From: an uncultured Candidatus Saccharibacteria bacterium
GTDB lineage: Bacteria; Patescibacteriota; Saccharimonadia; Saccharimonadales; Saccharimonadaceae
DNA: 10,636 nucleotides
Direction: 5' to 3'
Assembly (NCBI GenBank): GCA_938030585.1
Contig: CALHIA010000068.1
Coordinates: 1 to 10,636, forward strand
In this document: positions 1 to 5,880 of the stretch, one piece after another
How the letters are laid out: the number at the start of each line of letters is the position of its first letter
Position numbering within the stretch: the stretch's first letter is position 1
The notes under the pieces: generated by a model
The model's input: only the letters and a program-made list of their open reading frames with translations
What the model was told of the DNA's origin: nothing
Databases searched by the model: none
Position numbers and translations under genes: made by a program

Positions 1-765
1 CTTTAGGTCGGGTCTCTCTGGATAATAAAGTTGAATAGGATCCTTTGGATGAGCGATATTTTCGTTCCACCAGGCAGCCCTCTCTTTGTTGATGAATGAA
101 GCATCTCTTGCTTCTTCCCACCATTTTTCATTAAAATACGCATGTTTATGCCAGTATCCATTCATATAGTACATGGGTGCATAAATTGCTTCATGGTATT
201 CCCAGCAGCCTTGCGGATCAAATGTAACTACAATTTTAACTTCTGGCACTAATCCAATTAGTTGCATAATTGATTCATCTGAAACTTTTTTCCGGAAAAT
301 AATATCATTGTCTGTTTGAAATATTTTTTTACCTGTGTCATCCCATGTGAGTGGGCCATTTATATATGGGTTATTCCAGTCTTTGAGATTAAAGTTACTA
401 GTGACAACATTGTTTTCGGTAGAATTATTATTGTCGGAATAATCAACTGCAACGTACCCGAGATTATTTGCCCAGGCCTTATAATCAAATTGTCCGTCGG
501 CGAAACGCTGGTAGAGACGCCAGTTATATCTGTCGAATTGGCGACCTTCAGCGATTAATTGCTGTGCGGGATACTGGTATTTGCCAGTATCGTACTGAAT
601 ATCACTTTGAACTTCCTTGTTCGCAGTAGTATCGGTGGAGCTTTGTCCGCTTTGGTTGGCACTGGGCTTCAAACCCAAAACACCAGCCTCAGCGGCAAAT
701 GCATTCACAGTTGATAAAGATAAAACTGTTACAGCCAACATTGCTACAATACTTTTTTTAATCAT
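1..765 (-). CDS. Secreted protein of unknown function, C-terminus cut by window edge
   Basis: An open frame of 255 codons runs to the window edge without a stop, so only the N-terminal part is seen. The first 24 residues are a clear Sec signal peptide: MIKK, a hydrophobic stretch, then AFA before AEA, the likely signal peptidase I site. There is no lipobox cysteine. A Ser/Thr/Gln/Asn-rich linker follows (about residues 30-50). The remainder is rich in Trp, Tyr, Asn and Asp, with WW pairs in the last 60 visible residues. I recognise no domain. The start is fixed by AGAGGTG four bases upstream of the ATG. The gene has its own perfect-consensus promoter about 80 bp upstream, preceded by a 41-bp element shared with the gene at 1377-2372. 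The product is probably exported and surface-exposed or soluble outside the cell. Whether a C-terminal anchor exists cannot be seen. Confidence 0.85.
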   Translation of the reverse strand, partial: MIKKSIVAMLAVTVLSLSTVNAFAAEAGVLGLKPSANQSGQSSTDTTANKEVQSDIQYDTGKYQYPAQQLIAEGRQFDRYNWRLYQRFADGQFDYKAWANNLGYVAVDYSDNNNSTENNVVTSNFNLKDWNNPYINGPLTWDDTGKKIFQTDNDIIFRKKVSDESIMQLIGLVPEVKIVVTFDPQGCWEYHEAIYAPMYYMNGYWHKHAYFNEKWWEEARDASFINKERAAWWNENIAHPKDPIQLYYPERPDLK

Positions 766-772
766 AATTCAC

Positions 773-811
773 CTCTTTCTAAAAGAGCTATCCTGGTATG
801 ACTAGAATAGC
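773..811 (-). promoter_or_regulatory. Two leader hairpins, one covering part of the Shine-Dalgarno
   Basis: In the mRNA leader of the secreted protein, GCUAUUC (811-805) can pair with GGAUAGC (793-787), seven pairs including one G-U, with an 11-nt loop. The next bases, CUCUUU (787-782), pair with AAAGAG (778-773), which contains part of the Shine-Dalgarno sequence. The two stems share base 787, so they abut. Sequestration of the ribosome site is possible, but both stems are short and A/U-rich. Confidence 0.25.
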
Positions 812-848
812 AAGTGTAAGTTATTCGGGGTATACCAAATCTGTCGAC

Positions 849-877
849 ATTATATAACATTTATGGTTATATGTCAA
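849..877 (-). promoter_or_regulatory. Perfect sigma-70 promoter of the secreted-protein gene
   Basis: On the minus strand TTGACA (877-872) and TATAAT (854-849) are separated by exactly 17 bp. The predicted start of transcription is near 842, giving a leader of about 77 nt. A 41-bp element shared with another promoter ends 13 bp upstream of the -35 box. Confidence 0.85.
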
Positions 878-890
878 TCATAATCCTAAG

Positions 891-931
891 TTAATATCTC
901 AAGTGCAACCATAAGCACCAAAAAGAGATAT
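891..931 (-). repeat. Shared upstream element, copy 1
   Basis: This 41-bp stretch matches 2480-2520 at 33 of 41 positions without gaps. On the minus strand the conserved core is TGCTTA-N4-TTGCACTTGAGAT, with two TGC half-sites 10 bp apart, about one helical turn. In this copy the ends also form a perfect inverted repeat, TTAATATCTC (891-900) and GAGATATTAA (925-934). The other copy does not keep that dyad fully. Both copies lie 13 bp upstream of a -35 box, so a protein-binding site is more likely than an RNA structure. No known regulator motif is recognised. Confidence 0.7.
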
Positions 932-989
932 TAATTGTTTTTGGGTGTGTTAGTAAAATTGAAGATTTAATGGATGTGATGAGAAGGCT

Positions 990-1301
990 TTAGTCGGTAT
1001 ATTCAAATAAAAGTGTACCAAATGTTTGCTCTTTTGAAGCACTGTTTTTGACTGGTACTTCACGTTGAAGAACGAATTCGATTTTTACAAACTCGCTGTT
1101 ATTAAATTTTAAAAGATGTGGATAGACTTCGAAGTCAAAATTAAGATAGTCAGCGTCAATTAAGACATATTTCTTGCCATTTTTATCGCGAAAAAGATAG
1201 ACCCAGGTGTCAGGCTCAACCTGATAATGATCGCTTTCTACGAGATTTTCGCAGTTATACGCGGCAATGATTCTTTCTCGTTCTGATTTCGATAAGTACA
1301 T
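990..1301 (-). CDS. Small acidic protein, 103 residues, unknown function
   Basis: I do not recognise a family. There is no signal peptide or membrane segment, and acidic residues (about 18) outnumber basic ones (about 12). The N-terminus is predicted helical (KSERERIIAAYN). The middle looks like beta strands: WVYLFRDKNGKKYVLIDADYL, followed by an aromatic-rich segment. No in-frame alternative start is visible between the preceding terminator and this ATG, and there is no Shine-Dalgarno sequence. A promoter-like TATGTT box ends 6 nt before the ATG, so the mRNA would be leaderless. The gene lies directly downstream of the coiled-coil gene at 1377-2372 but is separated from it by a strong terminator. 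A role as a partner of that protein is only a guess from position. The amino-acid pattern looks like a real folded protein. Confidence 0.7.
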   Translation of the reverse strand: MYLSKSERERIIAAYNCENLVESDHYQVEPDTWVYLFRDKNGKKYVLIDADYLNFDFEVYPHLLKFNNSEFVKIEFVLQREVPVKNSASKEQTFGTLLFEYTD

Positions 1302-1307
1302 ATTGAT

Positions 1308-1336
1308 AACATAACATAAAAAGAAAAGGCCGACAA
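1308..1336 (-). promoter_or_regulatory. Possible leaderless promoter embedded in a terminator
   Basis: On the minus strand TTGTCG (1336-1331, 4/6 match) and TATGTT (1313-1308, 4/6 match) are 17 bp apart. The -10 box ends 6 nt before the ATG of the 103-residue gene, the same spacing seen at 5290-5295 and 5722-5727. The -35 box lies inside the 3' arm of the terminator hairpin of the upstream gene. Confidence 0.4.
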
Positions 1337-1351
1337 CGGGTGTCGACCTTT
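1317..1351 (-). terminator. Intrinsic terminator of the coiled-coil gene
   Basis: On the minus strand AAAGGTCGACA (1351-1341) pairs with TGTCGGCCTTT (1335-1325) over 11 positions with one G-U pair and a 5-nt loop. The U-rich run TCTTTTT (1324-1318) follows. It lies 26 bp behind the stop codon of the gene at 1377-2372. Confidence 0.9.
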
Positions 1352-1376
1352 AAGCTATTTGGTTGATAGAAATGAA

Positions 1377-2372
1377 TTAAAATCTGTGTGTCTCTGTGCC
1401 TGTACCATACTTTTTATCGGCATTTTCATCAATCAGGTAATCATGCTTGTCAGTAGCCCAAGCATCTCTAAGGTAGGTAACATTACCATTCGCATCAATA
1501 GTTGCATGACCATGACCTATTCCATCCCCTGCAGCATTCAAACCGCCGAAATATACATCGATTTTGCCACTACCGTCTTTTTTCGGGACAACTTTAGCAT
1601 CTTGCCCGAAAATTGTACCGAGGTAATGAGCGTTCGATTTTATGAGTGCCATATTGACTTTATCAATGGCCTGATGTTTTTTTGAATTTTGCTCTGATTT
1701 TACCTCTTCAAGTTTACGATTAAATTCTGCCTGAGCCTGCTTAAACCGTTCTTGGAGGTGATCAAAATCATCCTTAACTGAATAGAGCTGATTTTTTAAT
1801 GCATTAAACTCTGCCTGTGCAGATTCGTGACGAGATTTTGCCTGTTCAAAAGAAGATTTCGCACGATTAAATCCTGAAGGATCTGTTTTAGGAGATAGTG
1901 CCTCGGCATTTGCTTTCGCTTGCTTAATTTCACGAGCAAGCTCTGATATTTCAGCATTCAATGCATTACGACGATCCCTATGTTCATATCCTTGTTGAGA
2001 AAGATATGGAGCTTCAGACTTATCACCATATTGATATGCACTGCTAGCATCGTCGAAACATTCCTGCATAGCACGATGTTCGATATCCGCCTCATGCTTC
2101 AAAGACTCAATTTTTGAGTTATTACGATCTCGGATTTGCGTATATTCATCCCAAACAGAATCACGACATGAATATGCAGACTGCATTGCCTCAAATTCAC
2201 GATTCATACACTCTCTTGCGCGAACACGTTCATCCCAACATGTCTGCATAGCACTATGGGCAATATTAAGTTGCTTTTGTAAATCCTTAAATATGCGAAA
2301 AGCACCTTGTTTTTGTTCGAAAAGAGACTGCTGTCTTGATTTAAGTCTATCCAACTCTGGATTTCTTATCAT
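1377..2372 (-). CDS. Coiled-coil protein with DUF1771-like segment, no Smr domain
   Basis: The 331-residue product has no signal peptide or membrane segment. Residues 1-90 and 165-240 are long, charged, Glu/Lys/Gln/Ala-rich helices of coiled-coil type. Residues about 90-150 follow the DUF1771 pattern: a helix with H99 and M102, then AYQYGD, then LSQQGYEHRDRRNALN. In eukaryotic and some bacterial proteins DUF1771 precedes an Smr nuclease domain. Here no Smr follows. Instead residues 265-331 form a glycine-rich, beta-like tail with KIDVYFGG, GIGHGHATIDANGNVTYLRD and a C-terminal GTGTETHRF. The function is unknown; the tail could be a binding or catalytic module. The start is supported by AAGGGTGG about 12 nt upstream. 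The gene has its own promoter (2438-2466), a shared 41-bp upstream element and a strong terminator, so it is a single-gene transcription unit. Confidence 0.85.
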   Translation of the reverse strand: MIRNPELDRLKSRQQSLFEQKQGAFRIFKDLQKQLNIAHSAMQTCWDERVRARECMNREFEAMQSAYSCRDSVWDEYTQIRDRNNSKIESLKHEADIEHRAMQECFDDASSAYQYGDKSEAPYLSQQGYEHRDRRNALNAEISELAREIKQAKANAEALSPKTDPSGFNRAKSSFEQAKSRHESAQAEFNALKNQLYSVKDDFDHLQERFKQAQAEFNRKLEEVKSEQNSKKHQAIDKVNMALIKSNAHYLGTIFGQDAKVVPKKDGSGKIDVYFGGLNAAGDGIGHGHATIDANGNVTYLRDAWATDKHDYLIDENADKKYGTGTETHRF

Positions 2373-2437
2373 ACATAATCACCACCCTTTCAAATTAGTA
2401 ATGTACGTTTAAAGTTTCATCAACCAAATACTATTTT

Positions 2438-2466
2438 ATTATAACATTTTTTATAGATTTTGTAAA
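2438..2466 (-). promoter_or_regulatory. Promoter of the coiled-coil gene
   Basis: On the minus strand TTTACA (2466-2461, 5/6) and TATAAT (2443-2438, 6/6) are 17 bp apart. The predicted start near 2431 gives a leader of about 59 nt. The shared 41-bp element ends 13 bp upstream of the -35 box. Confidence 0.8.
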
Positions 2467-2479
2467 ATAAGCCCCTGAA

Positions 2480-2520
2480 CTAACATCTCAAGTGCAATAC
2501 TAAGCAACAAAGAGGGATAT
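2480..2520 (-). repeat. Shared upstream element, copy 2
   Basis: Ungapped match to 891-931 (33/41). The core TGCTTA-N4-TTGCACTTGAGAT is retained on the minus strand. The copy lies between the phosphodiesterase stop codon (2548) and the coiled-coil gene promoter, with the same 13-bp gap to the -35 box as copy 1. The terminal dyad of copy 1 is degenerate here. Confidence 0.7.
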
Positions 2521-2547
2521 CGATAAAAAGTAAACCTAGTGGGGTAT

Positions 2548-3651
2548 TTAAGGTAAAAACTTGGCAATGAAGGGTATTAGAATTTCATCATCTGTGTAGC
2601 CGGCGTGATGAGATACATGATAGTGGTCTCCAGGAGCTGTAATGGCGACATCAGTTTTAGCAATAGCGAGAAAATCACCCAACATATTCTCAAAAAGAAT
2701 ATTTTCAGGGCCGTCTCCAAATAATTTACTATCCCTGACTTCTTTTGCGCTATATAAAGTGTAAAAATTACCAAAATGCTTATTGAAGCGACGACGAAAT
2801 TCCTGTTTCTTGCCGGGTTTAATTTTATAAACGGCGGCGCGTTGATCAATGGAAGTTTTATGGGTCATGAGTTCCAGAATATCTGGATAATTTTCGAGAT
2901 ACAATGTTTTAGTTTTAATGTGACCATGGTCAGCTAAGACTATCAAGAGGGTATCGTGAAGTGATTTTGAAAGCTCAGCGATTTGGTCATTTTGATCTTT
3001 GATGATTTTTTTCACCGTGTTAGAATCGGGACCTTCTTCGTGCATAGTGGCGTCTGGCTCATCGCTATATGCATAGATGTATTTTCTACCAGGTCGACTC
3101 GCTTCGTCTTTGATTCTTTCTATCATCTCTCCGAATCCTTTATATGGGTCATCACCAAAAGGCATTATTTCCAATGCCTTGTGTTTGGTAAATTGGTTAA
3201 TTTGATCAGGAATAGTTTCGGATACAAGAAGTGGTTTGACTGCGAGATAGTCGGTACAAATAGCTTCGTCGTTGCCCTTCTCAGTATTCAAAAATAAGGT
3301 AATAATTTTATCAATAGGCTGAATATAGGCGGTCCAGCCAGTCCAGCCATGCTCTACAGGATTAAGACCAGTACGAATTGAACTGGTGGCAGCGGCGGTG
3401 GTGGCTGGAAAAACGGTAGTGAGAGTTTGTTTTAAGTTTTGTCGAAGAAAAGCAGATTCGGGTAAGGCGCGTTCGAGAATACGAGAGCCTAGGCCGTCCA
3501 AGAGAATAATTACAACATTCTGAGGATGGTGCGTGGCCAAGAGTTCGTCCATTAGTGGTAGACCTGAATGTTTTTGAGGTAAACCAAAATATTTTTGTAC
3601 AGAGGCGCTAATATTGGTGAGGGTTTGATTGTAATTGTTTTTGACTCGCAT
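2548..3651 (-). CDS. Alkaline phosphatase superfamily phosphodiesterase / nucleotide pyrophosphatase-like
   Basis: The 367-residue protein has the metal-binding order of the type I phosphodiesterase/nucleotide pyrophosphatase group (PF01663-like). D52 lies in VIILLDGLG and the nucleophile is T84 or T85 in VFPATTAAAT. RTGLNPVEHG follows (93-102), then D200 and H204 in DEPDATMHEEGPDS, D241-H242 in LADHGH, and H348/H349 in SHHAGY near the C-terminus. No signal peptide is visible, so it is probably cytoplasmic. It should be a two-metal hydrolase of phosphate mono- or diesters; the substrate is unknown. The ATG lies 3 bp after the stop codon of the CYTH gene and has no Shine-Dalgarno sequence, so translation is probably coupled. 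A joint pathway with the CYTH enzyme is inferred from this coupling. Confidence 0.9.
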   Translation of the reverse strand: MRVKNNYNQTLTNISASVQKYFGLPQKHSGLPLMDELLATHHPQNVVIILLDGLGSRILERALPESAFLRQNLKQTLTTVFPATTAAATSSIRTGLNPVEHGWTGWTAYIQPIDKIITLFLNTEKGNDEAICTDYLAVKPLLVSETIPDQINQFTKHKALEIMPFGDDPYKGFGEMIERIKDEASRPGRKYIYAYSDEPDATMHEEGPDSNTVKKIIKDQNDQIAELSKSLHDTLLIVLADHGHIKTKTLYLENYPDILELMTHKTSIDQRAAVYKIKPGKKQEFRRRFNKHFGNFYTLYSAKEVRDSKLFGDGPENILFENMLGDFLAIAKTDVAITAPGDHYHVSHHAGYTDDEILIPFIAKFLP

Positions 3652-3654
3652 GTT

Positions 3655-4176
3655 TTATAGTTTTTGGTAATTGAAACGCGCTAATTCTGGTTCGATGTCT
3701 TGGTAAGATTTGCCAGCTAGGACACCGCCGGCGGTAAAAGTTTCTTGAGTAACGTTAGCTAAGGCTATACTTGGCGTCTTGAATGAGGATTTTTCGGAAA
3801 TAGTTTTGAATTCAAAGTCAATTAGGACTAAACCTTTAAGTTGGTCCTGAAAAACATCCACTTCGGCATTATGACCATCGATTATGATATTGTAGCGATC
3901 TTTAGAAACGCGCTTCTGGCTACAGCTAATGAGAGCTTCGAACTCATCTTTTGTAAGAGGTATGGTTTGTTCGATTTGCTCGGAGGCATCACCATCTTTG
4001 ACCGGAGTTTTCTTGGTAATTTCATATAGATCACCACGTTTTCTCAAGCGGAGATGTGAATGTTTAGCGGTATCTGGAATATAAATATCGGTAATACGAG
4101 TCGGAATGGCATCTTTAATTCCCTCTGGGATTTCTTTGGCAAGGAAGGTAAGTTCTAATTCTAGTTCTCGACTCAT
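3655..4176 (-). CDS. CYTH domain / triphosphate tunnel metalloenzyme
   Basis: The 173-residue protein is a single CYTH domain. The hallmark ExExE is at E4-E6-E8. Other family features follow in order: HLRLRKRG with alternating basic residues (40-47), YEITKK, EQTIPLTKDEFEAL, KDRYNIIIDGHNAEVDVF (the EVDVF metal/phosphate strand), GLVLIDFEF, and AGKSYQDI near the end. CYTH proteins bind triphosphate groups in a beta-tunnel and include class IV adenylyl cyclase, thiamine triphosphatase and inorganic triphosphatases. Which activity applies cannot be read from sequence. AAGGAG five bases before the ATG fixes the start. It is the first gene of a two-gene unit with the phosphodiesterase, 84 bp downstream of trpS. 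Read-through from trpS is possible since only a weak hairpin (5 bp, 4229-4246) separates them. Confidence 0.92.
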   Translation of the reverse strand: MSRELELELTFLAKEIPEGIKDAIPTRITDIYIPDTAKHSHLRLRKRGDLYEITKKTPVKDGDASEQIEQTIPLTKDEFEALISCSQKRVSKDRYNIIIDGHNAEVDVFQDQLKGLVLIDFEFKTISEKSSFKTPSIALANVTQETFTAGGVLAGKSYQDIEPELARFNYQKL

Positions 4177-4260
4177 TTTTTCTCCTTAATTAATATAGGT
4201 TGAGGTTTTGGGATTTTTAAAACGCTTTAACGCTGTGTGAGGCGTTGGATTTAAGAATAT

Positions 4261-5283
4261 TTAGCGCAGACCGACGGCTTTTTGAACTTCGAGAAGTTTT
4301 TGGTTGGCGACTTGGTTGGCGTATTTTTCGCCTTCTTCAAGTAACTGATAGATTTCTTCGTCGGTAATGTTTTGGGCTTTGGCTTGGAAATTCGAAATAT
4401 GTTCGACAAGACGTTCGGCAACGAGTTTTTTGAGTTCACCATATTGTGGACGGTGCTCCCAGGAAGCAATGAGGTCATGAGGTGAAGTGTCGGTGATGGC
4501 GGCAAGGATTTGTAAGAGATTGGAAATGCCTGGCTGGGTTTTGAAATCGAAATTAATATCAGCAAGCGAGTCGGTGGTGGCGGACATAATTTTCTTGCGG
4601 ATACGTTCTGGCAGATCGGCGAGCATGATCTTGCTATTCTCGGATTCGGCAGATTTGCTCATTTTTTTCTCTGGATTCATCAAGTCACGGATACGCAGAG
4701 CGAAAGATTGGGTATCACCGTACATGAATTTAACCTGGTTTTCGGTATTTTCAGGAATGGTAAAAATTTCACCATACTTATGATTGAAACGCTCGGCGAT
4801 GTTGCGAGTGAGTTCGATGTGTTGGAATTGATCTTCCCCGACTGGCACGTAATTAGCGCTATAAAGTAGGATATCGGCGGCCATGAGAATTGGATAATCG
4901 AAAATTCCGACGTTGGTGGAAAGATTGCCGTTATGACTTTTGTCTTTGTATTGAGTCATGCGGAGAGCTTCGCCCATAGAGGTGTGGCAATTCAAAATCC
5001 AAGCGAGTTCGGTGTGGGCTGGTACGTAAGATTGGCGATAAAAATGCACATTTTCGTTTAATTCGAGGCCGGCAGCGAGATAATAACGGATAGTGCGGAG
5101 CATATTGGATTGAAGATCGCCATCGGTCTCACTGATGATAGAGTGGAGGTCTGGGACAAAAATATTGACGTGATGAGTGCTAGAGTATTGATTGGCAAGG
5201 CGAACCATCGGGAGCATGGCGCCGAGAAAATTCCCGATGGTAAGGTCGGAGTTAATGCGAATACCGGTCAAGATTGTTTTCAT
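4261..5283 (-). CDS. trpS: Tryptophan--tRNA ligase
   Basis: TrpS charges tRNA-Trp with tryptophan using ATP. The 340-residue protein aligns along its length with bacterial TrpRS, which has about 328 residues. The class I HIGH-equivalent is TIGN (15-18) and the second signature is KMSKS (207-211). Tryptophan-pocket residues Y130, M134 and D137 (in DYPILMAADILLY) and Q152 (in VPVGEDQ) are present. Oddities: the segment normally reading GIQPSG before TIGN is GIRINSD here, so the usual Q-P-S-G is replaced by R9-I10-N11-S12. There are also several extra residues between 183 and 200, just before the KMSKS loop. The ATG has no Shine-Dalgarno sequence. An extended -10 box ends 6 nt upstream, so the mRNA is probably leaderless. 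No T-box or attenuator is visible in front of it. Confidence 0.97.
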   Translation of the reverse strand: MKTILTGIRINSDLTIGNFLGAMLPMVRLANQYSSTHHVNIFVPDLHSIISETDGDLQSNMLRTIRYYLAAGLELNENVHFYRQSYVPAHTELAWILNCHTSMGEALRMTQYKDKSHNGNLSTNVGIFDYPILMAADILLYSANYVPVGEDQFQHIELTRNIAERFNHKYGEIFTIPENTENQVKFMYGDTQSFALRIRDLMNPEKKMSKSAESENSKIMLADLPERIRKKIMSATTDSLADINFDFKTQPGISNLLQILAAITDTSPHDLIASWEHRPQYGELKKLVAERLVEHISNFQAKAQNITDEEIYQLLEEGEKYANQVANQKLLEVQKAVGLR

Positions 5284-5289
5284 ACATCT

Positions 5290-5298
5290 ATTATAGCA
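5290..5298 (-). promoter_or_regulatory. Extended -10 promoter of trpS, predicting a leaderless mRNA
   Basis: On the minus strand TGCTATAAT (5298-5290) is a perfect extended -10 box. No good -35 box is visible, which is usual for this promoter class. Six bases separate TATAAT from the trpS ATG, so transcription should begin on or next to the start codon. Confidence 0.7.
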
Positions 5299-5310
5299 GG
5301 ATTTTCTGGG

Positions 5311-5715
5311 TTAGGTGCGAGGTTTGATGAAGTCTATAGCGTCTGAAGTTGGGGAGTCGTTGGTAATTTCGGGTTTTTCGGTCTGGAATTTAATATGGGT
5401 TAGCTCGGATTTTAGGAGATTGAGGTTTTTTAGGTGTGATTTTAGATTATTCTTGTGGCAAATTTTAGCAATAGCGTCACTGATTTGATAATCGGTGAAA
5501 TTCTGATGGGCGATTAGATTTTGGAAGAGATTTTGGATTTTTGGATCTGTAGTATCGAGGGTCCAGGTAGTGACATTGCCATCGATATCGACGTTAATTT
5601 GAAAATCAGGATCCGTCAGATTTTGTCTTTTTAGTTCACTCAAAAATAAATCATAAAAAGCATAGGCATGAATATGGGTATAGTTAGCGTTTTCTGATTT
5701 GGTGTAGAATATCAT
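5311..5715 (-). CDS. Hypothetical protein, 134 residues
   Basis: I do not recognise a family. The product is soluble-looking, without a signal peptide or membrane helices. The N-terminal part contains an alternating strand-like stretch (FQINVDIDGNVTTWTLD, residues about 38-54) flanked by helices. Residues 60-110 are mostly amphipathic helix, rich in Asn, Leu and Lys. The last 25 residues are polar and probably disordered. The stop lies 27 bp before the trpS start, and the trpS promoter fits in that gap. The ATG lacks a Shine-Dalgarno sequence and TATAAT ends exactly 6 nt upstream, so the transcript is predicted to be leaderless. A terminator hairpin (5750-5791) insulates it from upstream transcription. 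Reality of the gene is supported by the promoter placement and by the absence of a competing frame. Confidence 0.75.
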   Translation of the reverse strand: MIFYTKSENANYTHIHAYAFYDLFLSELKRQNLTDPDFQINVDIDGNVTTWTLDTTDPKIQNLFQNLIAHQNFTDYQISDAIAKICHKNNLKSHLKNLNLLKSELTHIKFQTEKPEITNDSPTSDAIDFIKPRT

Positions 5716-5721
5716 GGTTAT

Positions 5722-5727
5722 ATTATA
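5722..5727 (-). promoter_or_regulatory. -10 box giving a predicted leaderless start
   Basis: TATAAT on the minus strand (5727-5722) ends 6 nt before the ATG of the 134-residue gene. The -35 region is poor. The same spacing occurs at trpS and, with a weaker box, at 1308-1313. Confidence 0.6.
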
Positions 5728-5749
5728 GGCTTAAATTAGAATTTGAAGT

Positions 5750-5791
5750 AAAAAAATCTCCCTAGTCCCGTAACAATAACGGGGGGGAGAT
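5750..5791 (-). terminator. Intrinsic terminator upstream of the 134-residue gene
   Basis: On the minus strand ATCTCCC (5791-5785) pairs with GGGAGAT (5762-5756). An inner stem CCCGT/ACGGG (5783-5779 with 5771-5767) has a 7-nt loop. Bulges are one base on one side and four on the other. A run of six T (5755-5750) follows. It ends any transcript coming from the hairpin region or the tRNA side. Confidence 0.8.
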
Positions 5792-5792
5792 A

Positions 5793-5831
5793 AAAAGCTC
5801 CCTGCCCAAAACATACGATGGTCGAGCTTTT
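5793..5831 (-). ncRNA. Possible tiny hairpin RNA D (or extra terminator)
   Basis: On the minus strand AAAAGCTC (5831-5824) pairs perfectly with GAGCTTTT (5800-5793) around a 23-nt loop, ending in a five-T run. A TTGACA box (5866-5861) lies exactly 29 nt before the first base of the stem. That is where transcription should begin with a 17-bp spacer, a -10 box and six bases. The transcript would be about 40 nt, or about 80 nt if it reads on into the next terminator. A plain terminator is the simpler alternative. Confidence 0.3.
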
Positions 5832-5837
5832 GGTTAT

Positions 5838-5866
5838 ATATTATGGCCAGGGTGAGATTTTGTCAA
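5838..5866 (-). promoter_or_regulatory. Candidate promoter of hairpin D
   Basis: On the minus strand TTGACA (5866-5861), 17 bp, then TAATAT (5843-5838, 4/6). Six bases follow before the hairpin. The -35 box is perfect and the -10 box is weak. Overlapping CATAAT and TATATA alternatives have poorer spacing. Confidence 0.4.
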
Positions 5867-5880
5867 TAAAAGATATAGAT

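Noticed and set aside
891..934. Inverted repeat TTAATATCTC/GAGATATTAA as a terminator of the 103-residue gene
   Set aside because: No U-run follows on the minus strand, and the partner copy at 2480-2520 loses the dyad while keeping the core and promoter distance.
4192..4197. TATATT as the -10 box of the CYTH gene
   Set aside because: The predicted start would fall inside the Shine-Dalgarno sequence, and no -35 box is seen; transcription from the trpS side is as likely.
4229..4246. AACGC/GCGTT hairpin behind trpS as its terminator
   Set aside because: Only 5 bp, with the T-run displaced by several bases; too weak to list as a terminator.
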